From Emticicia sp. CRIBPO (lineage in GTDB: Bacteria > Bacteroidota > Bacteroidia > Cytophagales > Spirosomataceae), in contig NZ_JAAAKV010000002.1 in assembly GCF_009905725.1 (NCBI RefSeq), positions 372,001 through 436,000 on the forward strand: a stretch of 64,000 nucleotides of DNA, written 5' to 3'. The translations under genes were made by a program, and so were the position numbers. This document shows, piece after piece, positions 9,817 to 18,358 of this stretch. Positions within the stretch are counted from its first letter, which is position 1. Each line of letters begins with the position of its first letter. The notes beneath the pieces are model-generated. The model saw only the letters and a list, made by a program, of their open reading frames with translations, did no database searches and was not told the DNA's origin.

Positions 9817-10577
9817 AGGGCTACGATCACCTCGATTTCATTGTCCTTGAAAACCTCTTTATGCTTTTCTTCGATGCCCGCATCTGTGATGATGTAGTCA
9901 ATCAGGGACAAAGCCCCCAAACTGGCCAGTGCACTTTTGCCTATTTTGGTACTGTCGGCCACCAGGTAAGTCACATCAGCAGAATCAATCATCGCTTTTT
10001 TCACGACCAGATCGCTGATGGACGGGTAAGTCAGGCCTGATTTCAGCGAGATGCCGGCAGTAGCCAGGAACAGTTTCTGAACATTGAGCCCCTTGAAAAA
10101 ATCTGCGGCCTTTTGTCCGGTCAGCGAAAGTGTAGGCGGCTTAAACTCCCCACCGGTCATGATCACTTCGATACCGGGTTCCGTACCCAGCAGCAAGGCA
10201 ATGTTCAGGGCATTGGTGATCACCGTCAGGTCTTTTAGGCCTTTTAGCTTTTTGGCGATCTCCGTGGTCGTCGATCCTGAATCCAGGATGATCGTGTCAC
10301 CACTTTCAATGAACTCAAGACACTTCTGGGCTATTACCGCTTTTTTATCCAGGTTTTCCTGGTGCACCAGCGAGAAACTCCTGACTTGGTCTTCCACGTT
10401 TTTCAGAAAAGCTCCTCCGTGTTCTTTGATGATAAAGCCTTCTGTTTCCAACTTTTCCAGGTCCTGCCGGATGGTGACTTCTGTGACTTTAAAAAGCCTC
10501 GCCAGGTCCACCACCTTAGCCGAACCGTCTTCTTTTAACAACTCTAATATTTTATCTCTTCTCTGATTGGGTAACAT
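9813..10577 (-). CDS. DeoR-family transcriptional repressor
   Basis: The protein of about 254 residues has the DeoR winged-helix start MLPNQRRDKILELL with the recognition helix in KVTEVTIRQDLEKLE, then a sugar-phosphate-binding isomerase-like domain (IESGDTIILDSGSTTTEIAKKL, LTVITNALNIA, VIMTGGEF). Family members are released from DNA by a phosphorylated sugar. I set the start at ATG 10577 because it begins the canonical DeoR N-terminus; an upstream in-frame start adds 14 unlikely residues. It is the first gene of the operon ending at 577 and probably controls it, and perhaps the divergent DUF1593 operon at 12081. A candidate -7 element (TACCTTCG on the minus strand) lies at 10622-10629. Confidence 0.93.
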   Translation of the reverse strand: MLPNQRRDKILELLKEDGSAKVVDLARLFKVTEVTIRQDLEKLETEGFIIKEHGGAFLKNVEDQVRSFSLVHQENLDKKAVIAQKCLEFIESGDTIILDSGSTTTEIAKKLKGLKDLTVITNALNIALLLGTEPGIEVIMTGGEFKPPTLSLTGQKAADFFKGLNVQKLFLATAGISLKSGLTYPSISDLVVKKAMIDSADVTYLVADSTKIGKSALASLGALSLIDYIITDAGIEEKHKEVFKDNEIEVIVAL

Positions 10578-10698
10578 GATGCTTTTAATAAAAAAGTAAT
10601 TGAAAACAAACACAAACAAAACGAAGGTATTAAAAAGAATTTGTTTGCGTTAATTTTCCTCATGACAAATTAACCAGCTACCGGGGCAATCAGCCTGC

Positions 10699-11874
10699 TT
10701 ACCTGAAAAGCATCGGTGTAAATTCAGAAAGGTAGAGCCTCCAGTCGTTCCAGTCATGGCGTCCGCCCGTTTCCCGGTAAGTATACGGGAAGCCTATTTC
10801 ATCATACAAAGCCCTGAGTTTTACAGCAGTGCCATATAAAAAATCTTCCGTACCGATAGCGACCCAATAAACTTTCGGCTTGCTCGCTTTCAGTGCGTTC
10901 AATTGCCTGATGTGAGATTCCTTGTTATAATCGGGCAGATTGGGGCCGTTAAAAAGTCCCATACTCATGACCCCGATGTAATCGAATTTACCCGGATTGG
11001 CGTTGGTAATCATCTGGGTATGAAACCCACCCATTGAAAACCCGGTAATGGCCCGATGAGCCGGATCGGCAATCACCCTGTAATTCTGCTCTACATAAGG
11101 TATGATATCTTTGATCAGGCTTTCTTCAAATTTACCTTTCAGCATGCTTTCAAAGCCCCCGGTATCTACTGTTTTCCTTACCACATTGTGACGGTCAAGC
11201 GGAGCTCCGGCATTATCCGGCACACCATTGGTAATCACGACAATCATCGGCACGGCCTTGCCGGAAGCAATCAGGTTATCCAGGATGTAATTCGCCCGCC
11301 CGCGGCTTACCCACACATCCTCATCCCCGCCTGCACCATGAAGAAGATACATAACAGGGTATTTCTGCGTATTTTTTTCATATCCGGGAGGCGTATACAC
11401 CATCATCCGGCGTTCAGTCCCGATCGTCGGCGAAGGATACCAGACAGCTGTCAGTCGACCATGCGGAACAGGATTTACTTCATATACATCGGCCTGACCA
11501 CCAGGCACCATCAGACGATTCATAATGTAAGGTCCGTCGCGGGTAACCACCTTATTCTGAGGATCAAGGATATTCACTCCGTTCAGCAAAAATTCATATT
11601 CATACATATTACCGGGAAGCGGCCCGATTTTTACCTCGAACAAACTCGAGTCTTTCTCTGTCATCGGAATTTTGCTCTTAAATTCTGACGGCCATGAACC
11701 ATACACCTCCACGGTTTTGGCCCCGGGGGCTTTCAGGCGAAAAATGACGGAATTGTCCGGTAAAACTTCAGGAGAAAGAACAGTGGTTCTGCCCCTCTGG
11801 GCATATGAATCATAAAAACCCGGCAAAAGCACCATCAACACTAAAATCAGTTTCCCGCTTTTAAACTTCTTCAT
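10699..11874 (-). CDS. Exported esterase with N-terminal CBM48/E-set domain (feruloyl/enterochelin esterase-like, CE1-type)
   Basis: This 391-residue protein has a signal peptide ending at SYAQ (residue ~26), an immunoglobulin-like E-set/CBM48 domain (residues ~30-125, RLKAPGAKTVEVYGSW) and a C-terminal alpha/beta hydrolase of the esterase D type. The nucleophile elbow is GFSMGG and the catalytic His is in GGRHDWNDW. Such proteins often remove acyl or feruloyl groups from plant polysaccharides. The gene is on the same strand as, and 121 bp upstream of, the DeoR gene, and is divergent from the DUF1593 pair. It likely belongs to the same carbohydrate locus, removing decorations before the other hydrolases act. 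Confidence 0.88.
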   Translation of the reverse strand: MKKFKSGKLILVLMVLLPGFYDSYAQRGRTTVLSPEVLPDNSVIFRLKAPGAKTVEVYGSWPSEFKSKIPMTEKDSSLFEVKIGPLPGNMYEYEFLLNGVNILDPQNKVVTRDGPYIMNRLMVPGGQADVYEVNPVPHGRLTAVWYPSPTIGTERRMMVYTPPGYEKNTQKYPVMYLLHGAGGDEDVWVSRGRANYILDNLIASGKAVPMIVVITNGVPDNAGAPLDRHNVVRKTVDTGGFESMLKGKFEESLIKDIIPYVEQNYRVIADPAHRAITGFSMGGFHTQMITNANPGKFDYIGVMSMGLFNGPNLPDYNKESHIRQLNALKASKPKVYWVAIGTEDFLYGTAVKLRALYDEIGFPYTYRETGGRHDWNDWRLYLSEFTPMLFR

Positions 11875-11930
11875 GTCTGCTTATTTCTTTTAAGGTTGAT
11901 TATCTGTCGCTTTCTTTCTTTTTGCAAATC

Positions 11931-12005
11931 CTTTCAAAAAGCAACAAAACAAAAGTAAAAGAAAGAAATAGAAAATAAAAATAAATAAAAGAAAATTTTT
12001 GAAAG
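11931..12005. promoter_or_regulatory. Divergent control region with a 10-bp inverted repeat
   Basis: Two perfect 10-bp arms, CTTTCAAAAA at 11931-11940 and TTTTTGAAAG at 11996-12005, are 55 bp apart in the gap between the esterase and DUF1593 operons. The right arm overlaps the -33 element of the plus-strand promoter. This spacing could suit a looped repressor, with the DeoR protein as the obvious candidate, but binding is inferred. A minus-strand -7-like box (TACTTTTG) lies at 11950-11957 for the esterase gene, without a good -33 partner. Confidence 0.4.
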
Positions 12006-12028
12006 CAATTTTATTCTTTTTACTTTCG
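11998..12028 (+). promoter_or_regulatory. Bacteroidota-type promoter for the DUF1593 pair
   Basis: TTTG at 11998-12001, a 19-bp spacer and TACTTTCG at 12021-12028 fit the Bacteroidota primary sigma consensus (TTTG - N19 - TAnnTTTG) with one mismatch in the -7 box. Transcription would start near 12035, leaving a leader of about 45 bases before the ATG at 12081. Confidence 0.55.
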
Positions 12029-12080
12029 CAAACCTAATTAAATTAAACTTCTTCTTGGAATCAGATAAAAAGAATACAAA

Positions 12081-13592
12081 ATGAAAATAAAAGCGAAAGT
12101 TATCCTGTTCTCAGTATCCTTCCTGCTTCTGAATGGCTGGGAGACATTGGCCCAGCCCGCTCCCGTTAAAGCCAGAACGATCGTCACTACCGACGGAGAG
12201 ATTGACGATGTGGACTCCTTTATCAGGATGCTGTTGTATACCAATGAATTCAAACTGGAAGGACTTATCTACAGCAGTTCGCAATGGCACTACAAAGGAA
12301 ACCTCAAAGGCACTAAATTCACTTCTGAACTGGAGTCAACTGCCAAACGATACGGAGAAAGGACCGAACTGAGGTGGTCAGGCACCAACTGGATGGAGGA
12401 AATCCTGGATGAGTATAAAAAAGTACAGCCGAATCTTGCCCTGCATGCAGAAGGATATCCCACTGCCGCAGAGTTAAAAAAGCTGGTCAAGGTCGGCAAT
12501 ATAGATTTTGAAGGCGAAATGGAAAAAGTAACCGACGGATCAGAGTGGATCAAAAAAGTATTACTCGATGAAAACCCTCAGCCGGTGTACCTGCAGATCT
12601 GGGGCGGCACAAACACGGTGGCCAGGGCCCTGAAATCCATTGAAGAAGAATACAAAGGAAAAAGCAACTGGGATAAGATTTACGAAAAAGTATCTAAAAA
12701 AGCCATTATCTACACCGTTCTGGACCAGGATGCCACTTACAAAAAATACATAGCCCCTAACTGGCCCAAAGTAAGGGTATTTTATAACTCCAACCAGTTC
12801 TGGTGCCTCGCCTACCCCTGGACGCGGGTGGTTCCGGCGGAACTTCAGCCCTATTTAAGGGGAGAGTTTATGGCTAAAAACATCATTCAAAACCACGGCC
12901 CTTTACTGGCCATGTATTACTCCTGGGGCGACGGACAGAAAATCAACGGGGATCCCGAGCATAATCACGGCACCAGGGAAGAAATGGAGAAGGCTAAAAT
13001 GACACCTTATGATTTTATTTCCGAAGGCGACTCCCCGGCATATTTCCAGCTGCTTGACGTAGGTCTGATGAACCGCGACAACCCGGAATACGGTGGCTGG
13101 GGCGGAAGAATGGTTCAGTCTCCCACCAATCCATACCGCTGGGAAGATGCCAGGACATTGACTGATTTTAACCATTTCACCAAAAAACAGGACGCCTCCT
13201 TCCCTCAGACCCGCTGGATAGACGCCCTGCAGCTCGATTTTGCAGCACGTGCCGACTGGTGCATAAAACCTTATAAAGAAGCCAACCATGCTCCCAAAAT
13301 CATGGTAGAAGGAGGGAACATCAGGAAAGCAAAGCCCAGCGAAACCATTCAGATCAAAGCCTCCGCTAAAGACCCCGACGGCAATAAAGTGGCTTTTACT
13401 TTCTGGCAGTATGCAGAAGCAGGAAATTCTTCTGAAAAAGTAAAAATAGAGCCCGTTCAGAATCCAACAGCCTCGGTTACCCTGCCTGCGAATGCCAAAG
13501 CCGGTGATACCTTTCATATCATCGTTGAAGGGAAAGACAACGGTACTCCGGAACTGATCCGGTACCAAAGGGTAATTTTAGAAATTAAATAA
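12081..13592 (+). CDS. Exported DUF1593 protein (nucleoside-hydrolase-like plus cadherin-like domain), paralog 2
   Basis: This 503-residue protein has a signal peptide ending near TLAQ (residue 25). Its metal loop reads TTDGEIDDVDSF, with Asp38, Asp42 and Asp43 in the exact D-x3-D-D spacing of true nucleoside hydrolases, unlike the other two paralogs here. The shared SEGDSPAYFQL segment and an acidic-loop cadherin-like C-terminal domain (KDPDGNKVAFTFWQY) are present. It is the most divergent of the three paralogs and is first in the plus-strand operon, 36 bp before paralog 3. The function is unproven; hydrolysis of an N- or O-linked pentosyl group outside the cytoplasm is a reasonable hypothesis. 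Confidence 0.88.
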   Translation: MKIKAKVILFSVSFLLLNGWETLAQPAPVKARTIVTTDGEIDDVDSFIRMLLYTNEFKLEGLIYSSSQWHYKGNLKGTKFTSELESTAKRYGERTELRWSGTNWMEEILDEYKKVQPNLALHAEGYPTAAELKKLVKVGNIDFEGEMEKVTDGSEWIKKVLLDENPQPVYLQIWGGTNTVARALKSIEEEYKGKSNWDKIYEKVSKKAIIYTVLDQDATYKKYIAPNWPKVRVFYNSNQFWCLAYPWTRVVPAELQPYLRGEFMAKNIIQNHGPLLAMYYSWGDGQKINGDPEHNHGTREEMEKAKMTPYDFISEGDSPAYFQLLDVGLMNRDNPEYGGWGGRMVQSPTNPYRWEDARTLTDFNHFTKKQDASFPQTRWIDALQLDFAARADWCIKPYKEANHAPKIMVEGGNIRKAKPSETIQIKASAKDPDGNKVAFTFWQYAEAGNSSEKVKIEPVQNPTASVTLPANAKAGDTFHIIVEGKDNGTPELIRYQRVILEIK

Positions 13593-13628
13593 TGATGATT
13601 CAGCTAAACAGTAAACCTTAATCTTATC

Positions 13629-15041
13629 ATGAAAACGATCTTTTCTTTCTTTTTACTTCTGTTGTTATCATACGTCAACGGCTTTTCGCAGCAAGCTGCC
13701 AAATCCAGGGTGCTGGTCCTTACAGACATAGAAGCCGATCCGGATGACTCTCAGTCACTGGTGCGGTTCCTGACTTATGCCAACCAATGGGATACTGAAG
13801 GACTGATTGCAACGACTTCTGTTCACCAGAGAAACTGGGTAGCCGTTGAAAGCATCTACCCGATGCTCGACGCCTATGCCAAAGTACAGCCTAATCTTCT
13901 GAAACATGAAAAAGGCTACCCTACAGCAGAAGAACTGAGAAGCAAGGTCAAAAAAGGACTCCCGAAATATGGAATGGATGGTGTGGGAGAAGGAAAAGAC
14001 TCGGAAGGTTCTGACTGGATCATCAGGGTGCTCGAAAAACCGGATGCCCGCCCCTTGTGGGTTTGCGTATGGGGCGGAGCCAACTGCCTGGCCCAGGCTC
14101 TGTTTAAAATCCAGAAAACCAAACCGGCCGACCACGCAGCGAAATTATATAAAAAACTGAGGGTGTACACCATCTCCGACCAGGATGACTCAGGCCCGTG
14201 GATCAGGAAAAACTTCCCCGGCATTTTCTATATCGTCACACCAGGCTACCTGTACCCGAAAGCCACCTGGAGAGGCATCAACATGGTCACTGAAGGAGCC
14301 AACAACGTAGTCATTTCAAACGACTGGCTGACCCAGAATATCCAGCAGAAGCACAGCGTACTGGGCACCATGTATCCGGACGTGGCTTATGGTGTAGAGG
14401 GCGACACCCCTACTTTCCTGGGGCTTATCCCCAACGGACTCAATGAGCCTGAGCGGCCTGATTACGGAGGCTGGGGCGGAAGATACGAGCTCAAAATCCC
14501 GGAATTTGAAGATACCCATGCAGAAAGAATTCTGAAAATAACCCATAAGGAATATCCCGAAACCAGGCCGATCTGGACTAACACCAGCGATTCCATTTAC
14601 ATAGCCGCCACCAAAAAATCCTATACCGGGAATTTCGAGACCCTGTATCGCTGGAGAGAAGAATTTCAGAATGATTTTGCGGCCAGAATGGACTGGACTT
14701 TTAAAAACTTCAGCGAAGCCAATCACCCGCCGGTGCCCCGCTTTAATCATACCGACAAAATCACCATCAAATCAGGAGAGCAGTTTTTCCTAAACGCCAA
14801 CGGCACTACCGACCCTGATGGTGATGCCTTGAGTTACGTGTGGTTTCAATACCGCGAGGCAGGCACGTATAACGGCAACATCAGTTTCAGGCCTTATGCG
14901 GCCAATATGTACCGGGTACCCTTTACCGCTCCTGAAGTTGACTCCCCGAAAACCGTCCATTTTATATTGAAAGTAACAGATAAAGGCACCCCCGCTCTGA
15001 CAAGATATAAACGACTGATTGTTACTGTAGTTCCCAAATAA
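13629..15041 (+). CDS. Exported DUF1593 protein (nucleoside-hydrolase-like plus cadherin-like domain), paralog 3
   Basis: This 470-residue protein has a signal peptide ending around GFSQ. It closely resembles paralog 1 at 4585-5988: both have LTDIE-x2-PDD (here Asp33, Asp39, Asp40), a YANQ-x-DTEG-x2-ATTS segment and [20 protein letters not shown] and a C-terminal TDPDGDALSYVWFQY cadherin-like domain follow. It is followed by a strong terminator, so the divergent operon holds only the two DUF1593 genes. The likeness to paralog 1, which sits in the transporter operon on the other side of the promoter region, suggests local duplication and a joint task. Confidence 0.88.
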   Translation: MKTIFSFFLLLLLSYVNGFSQQAAKSRVLVLTDIEADPDDSQSLVRFLTYANQWDTEGLIATTSVHQRNWVAVESIYPMLDAYAKVQPNLLKHEKGYPTAEELRSKVKKGLPKYGMDGVGEGKDSEGSDWIIRVLEKPDARPLWVCVWGGANCLAQALFKIQKTKPADHAAKLYKKLRVYTISDQDDSGPWIRKNFPGIFYIVTPGYLYPKATWRGINMVTEGANNVVISNDWLTQNIQQKHSVLGTMYPDVAYGVEGDTPTFLGLIPNGLNEPERPDYGGWGGRYELKIPEFEDTHAERILKITHKEYPETRPIWTNTSDSIYIAATKKSYTGNFETLYRWREEFQNDFAARMDWTFKNFSEANHPPVPRFNHTDKITIKSGEQFFLNANGTTDPDGDALSYVWFQYREAGTYNGNISFRPYAANMYRVPFTAPEVDSPKTVHFILKVTDKGTPALTRYKRLIVTVVPK

Positions 15042-15060
15042 CCTGTGATTAACCTGATCC

Positions 15061-15097
15061 ATCTCTCTGCTTGTCACCAGGCAGAGAGATTTTTTTT
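15061..15097 (+). terminator. Rho-independent terminator of the DUF1593 operon
   Basis: ATCTCTCTGC and GCAGAGAGAT form a perfect 10-bp stem with a 10-base loop, followed by a run of seven T. It lies 20 bp after the stop codon at 15041 and before the convergent beta-barrel gene. Confidence 0.85.
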
Positions 15098-15111
15098 GTC
15101 AGCCTCCGGAG

Positions 15112-17565
15112 TTACCTTACTTCTCCTCCCATCCGGTTTTTTTCTGCTTCGTTGCCAAGGCTCCTGTTTTTTGCCTGCTTCACGGTTTTCTTACCAAAAT
15201 TGTAAGAAAATGCCAGTCGGATACGCTGGTTATCAGAATAACTCTGGTAGCTTGAGTATACAGAGCCATACGAAGTGATGTATCGGTAAACCTGGCTTCT
15301 GAAAACATCTTGAAGAGACAACTTGATATTCCCCTCTTTGAATACCGTCTTGTTTACCCCAATCCAGGCAAAAAACACCTGCCTGCTCTTTTGAATAGCA
15401 TAGCTGGAAGGGGAGTTATAGACCAGGAGCAATTCAAATTTATACCCCTTAGGCAATGAGAAAATGCTGTTGCTATATGAATTAGCCCCATAACCGTTGC
15501 GTCTGATTTCTGAAACAGTTCCTACGGGTGACTTTATCTGAGAGGCATTGAGGGCCAGGTAACAACTGGTGTACCACCATTTAAACAACTGTTTTCCCCA
15601 CGAAAGACCTGCATAGGCGGCGTATGAATTTTCCAGGTTATCTGCAAAATCTGTGTATACCTTGGTAGTTTCGTCAAAAAGAACCGTATTAAAAATATCA
15701 TCACGGGTGCTGGTATAATTGGCGAATACCGTCAGGCCTTTTACGGTAAAATAAGCATCCAGGGTATGGGCAAAAGACGGCTTCAAAAGCGGGTTACCCA
15801 CCGAAATTAAATAGGGATCGGACTGAAACCTGTAGGGCACCAGGGACATCAGAGAAGGCCTTGATATTTTACGGGAGTAAGAAATACTGAAATTATTTCC
15901 GTTTTTCAGTTCTTTGTTCAGCCCGAGACTCGGAAACAATCCCGAATAAGTTCTTTCCAGGTCTGAGCTTGCCAGCTCCTGACGGGTCCTTTCATAACGC
16001 AGTCCGGTATTTAACGACCATCCTTTTGAGAATTTCGTGGAATATGCCACATAGGCGGCATATGAAAACTCCTTATACAGTCCCGAATTGCTGAACGAAG
16101 AATCAATCACATAATTCCCGTCCGTAGTTTCATTTTCCTGATCAAGCGTATTGTTATTGCTGACGGTCGCAAACCTCAGCCCCGACTCCCAGCGGCCGTT
16201 TTTAACAGGGAGTGTCAGGTCTGTCTGTGCAACCAGGCCTCCTTCATTCTTAGGGTTGCGGATTCTCGCTCTGGTCGGATCCCCATCCCATTCTCCTGCT
16301 ACATTCTGATACCTGTATTGCAGAAATTGGGTGTTGGCCTTGTCAAAAAAACTTTGGGTAATGTTAAAAGACAGTTCTTTTCCGGCACTGTCAAGCTTCC
16401 CCGTATAATTAAAATTGACGTCATAGTTTTGGGTTTTATCTTTGGCCACCCTGTCTGTGTAGAGCAAAGAATCCAGTATCGCCGGATATCTTTTAAATGC
16501 CGTCGTCATAGCTGTTGTGTAGTTGCTTTTCTTTAAACCCGTATTGACCCTGACACCCAGCGTGTTGTTCTTATTTGGCGAAAAATCAACGCCGTTAAAA
16601 GAAGAAAAACCATCTGTTTTAAAATTGGTGAAAGACCGGCTATCCATAAAACCTTCTGCATATTTACGAAGGTGAACCCCATCAGACCCTACGTTCTCAA
16701 GGGTTCCGCTCAAAGACGTGAAGAGATTCCATTTTTCAGACCTGAAATTAAGGGTGGCGTCCGGATAAAACTTACCGTATTTCCCCTGTGAATAAATGAT
16801 GCTGGTTCTGCCGTTTACTCCTCTTTCGAGACTCTTTTTTGTAATAATATTAATGACCGCCCCGAAACTGGCATCATACCTGGCAGATGGATTCGTAATG
16901 ACTTCTATTTTCAGGATATCCTCTGCAGAAAAAGTCTGCAGAAAGTTGGTCAGGGATCCCTGGCTCGTCTGGCGGCCATCCACAAGGATCAGGACGTTGC
17001 TCTTATTTCCCACTTTTATGCCCATGGGTGTAGAAGAAACCATCGGGGCATATTTCAGCAGATCTTCTACCTTATTTCCTTTGGCTATCACACTATTTTC
17101 GACGTTCAGCACCATACGATCTCCCTTGTTTTCAACCAGGCTCCTGTTGGCTTTGACCACTACCTCCGACAGGTTTTCTATCTTTTCATTCAGTGCGATA
17201 GTCCCAAAGTCCTTTTGCGGTGAAGTTTCATTCAATACAAAAACCGGCAGCCATTTTTTCTGAAACCCGACATACTGGATATTGAGAAGATACTCTCCCC
17301 CGCTGATATTTTCCAGGAGAAAAAACCCTTTATCGTCTGTAACAGCTCCTTTGACAATACTTGAATCTTTGGCTGATAACAACGAAATAGTGGCATAAGA
17401 GGCTTCAACACCTGCATTTTCGATCACTTTACCTTTTACCAGGAACCTGCCATTTCCTGCCGGGGTCACTGTCTGGCTGAAAACCCGGAAACTGATAAAA
17501 ATCAGTGCAAAAAGTACGACCCATTTATAGATTTTAAAAAGTTGAACATTGTCCGTTTTTATCAT
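15112..17565 (-). CDS. TonB-receptor-like outer membrane beta-barrel protein with CarboxypepD_reg-like N-domain
   Basis: This 817-residue protein begins with a signal anchor/peptide (VVLFALIFISFRVFSQ), then a carboxypeptidase-regulatory-like beta domain (residues ~40-120, VKGKVIENAG... GGEYLLNIQYVGF), a plug-like region (LSEVVVKANRSL, VLILVDGRQTSQGS, ITNPSARYDASFGAVINIITKK) and a long barrel (outer membrane beta-barrel family 3). No SusD partner is nearby, so it is not a classical glycan SusC. It is followed upstream by a LytS/LytTR pair in the same direction (79-bp gap to the regulator gene), which probably controls it. Cargo is unknown; peptides or siderophores are possible. Confidence 0.85.
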   Translation of the reverse strand: MIKTDNVQLFKIYKWVVLFALIFISFRVFSQTVTPAGNGRFLVKGKVIENAGVEASYATISLLSAKDSSIVKGAVTDDKGFFLLENISGGEYLLNIQYVGFQKKWLPVFVLNETSPQKDFGTIALNEKIENLSEVVVKANRSLVENKGDRMVLNVENSVIAKGNKVEDLLKYAPMVSSTPMGIKVGNKSNVLILVDGRQTSQGSLTNFLQTFSAEDILKIEVITNPSARYDASFGAVINIITKKSLERGVNGRTSIIYSQGKYGKFYPDATLNFRSEKWNLFTSLSGTLENVGSDGVHLRKYAEGFMDSRSFTNFKTDGFSSFNGVDFSPNKNNTLGVRVNTGLKKSNYTTAMTTAFKRYPAILDSLLYTDRVAKDKTQNYDVNFNYTGKLDSAGKELSFNITQSFFDKANTQFLQYRYQNVAGEWDGDPTRARIRNPKNEGGLVAQTDLTLPVKNGRWESGLRFATVSNNNTLDQENETTDGNYVIDSSFSNSGLYKEFSYAAYVAYSTKFSKGWSLNTGLRYERTRQELASSDLERTYSGLFPSLGLNKELKNGNNFSISYSRKISRPSLMSLVPYRFQSDPYLISVGNPLLKPSFAHTLDAYFTVKGLTVFANYTSTRDDIFNTVLFDETTKVYTDFADNLENSYAAYAGLSWGKQLFKWWYTSCYLALNASQIKSPVGTVSEIRRNGYGANSYSNSIFSLPKGYKFELLLVYNSPSSYAIQKSRQVFFAWIGVNKTVFKEGNIKLSLQDVFRSQVYRYITSYGSVYSSYQSYSDNQRIRLAFSYNFGKKTVKQAKNRSLGNEAEKNRMGGEVR

Positions 17566-17644
17566 TGTTGTAATTTTTCATCAATGATAAAACCGCCCGC
17601 TTTTTTGCAGAAATTATTTCGACCAATGCCCGCTTCCGGTTCGA

Positions 17645-18358
17645 CTAATTGACAATCTGAAGCCTGCTGAATACAGCATCACGGTAGGTAACCCCTATGT
17701 CCACTTTCCGCTTGTTTACCAGATCTATCTGATTACCTTCAACTACCCTGACAGAATCAATATGTATAATAAATGACCTATTGATCCTGATAAAACTACT
17801 CACCGGAAGCAGACTTTCCATACTTTTCATCGTCTGGTGCACCACATAAACCTCGTCTGCGGTATGCACTTTGAGATAATCTTTCATGCCTTCTACCAGG
17901 ATAATCTCATCAAACCTGACTTTCACATTCGCCTTGCCGATCTTCAGATAGGTAAACCCGGTTTCTTCCCTAGCAGCCTGAGTTGTTTGCAGTGCCCGGC
18001 GTTCTCTTACTTTCTCTACAGATCTCAGCAAACGGTCAAACGGAATAGGTTTTAAAAGGTAATCAACCACATCGAAAGAATAGCTGTCTACTGCAAAATC
18101 CGGATAGCCGGTAGTAATTATGATAGCAGGTTTGTGAATTCCCAAAGCACTCAGCAACTCCATTCCAGTCATTTCGGGCATATTTATATCCAGAAAAACA
18201 ATATCCGGCTTTTCGTTTTTAATAAAAGTAAAACTATCAATGGCGTTTTCACACACCCCGCTCAGCACCACGTCAGGTATCCTGCTGATGTATTTCCGGA
18301 TAAGGTCCTGGGCCAAAGGTTCGTCTTCAACAATAAGTACTTTAAGCTGACTGGTCAC
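17645..18358 (-). CDS. LytTR-family response regulator
   Basis: This 237-residue protein has an N-terminal receiver domain (LKVLIVEDEPLAQ, phosphoacceptor Asp in DIVFLDINMPE, switch Lys in DYLLKPIPFDRLL) and a C-terminal LytTR DNA-binding domain (residues ~135-237, YLKIGKANVKVRFDEIILVEGMKDYLKVHT... FIRINRSFIIH). It overlaps the kinase gene by 17 bp, so the pair is co-translated. The nearest target is the beta-barrel gene 15112-17565 downstream. Confidence 0.92.
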   Translation of the reverse strand: MTSQLKVLIVEDEPLAQDLIRKYISRIPDVVLSGVCENAIDSFTFIKNEKPDIVFLDINMPEMTGMELLSALGIHKPAIIITTGYPDFAVDSYSFDVVDYLLKPIPFDRLLRSVEKVRERRALQTTQAAREETGFTYLKIGKANVKVRFDEIILVEGMKDYLKVHTADEVYVVHQTMKSMESLLPVSSFIRINRSFIIHIDSVRVVEGNQIDLVNKRKVDIGVTYRDAVFSRLQIVN

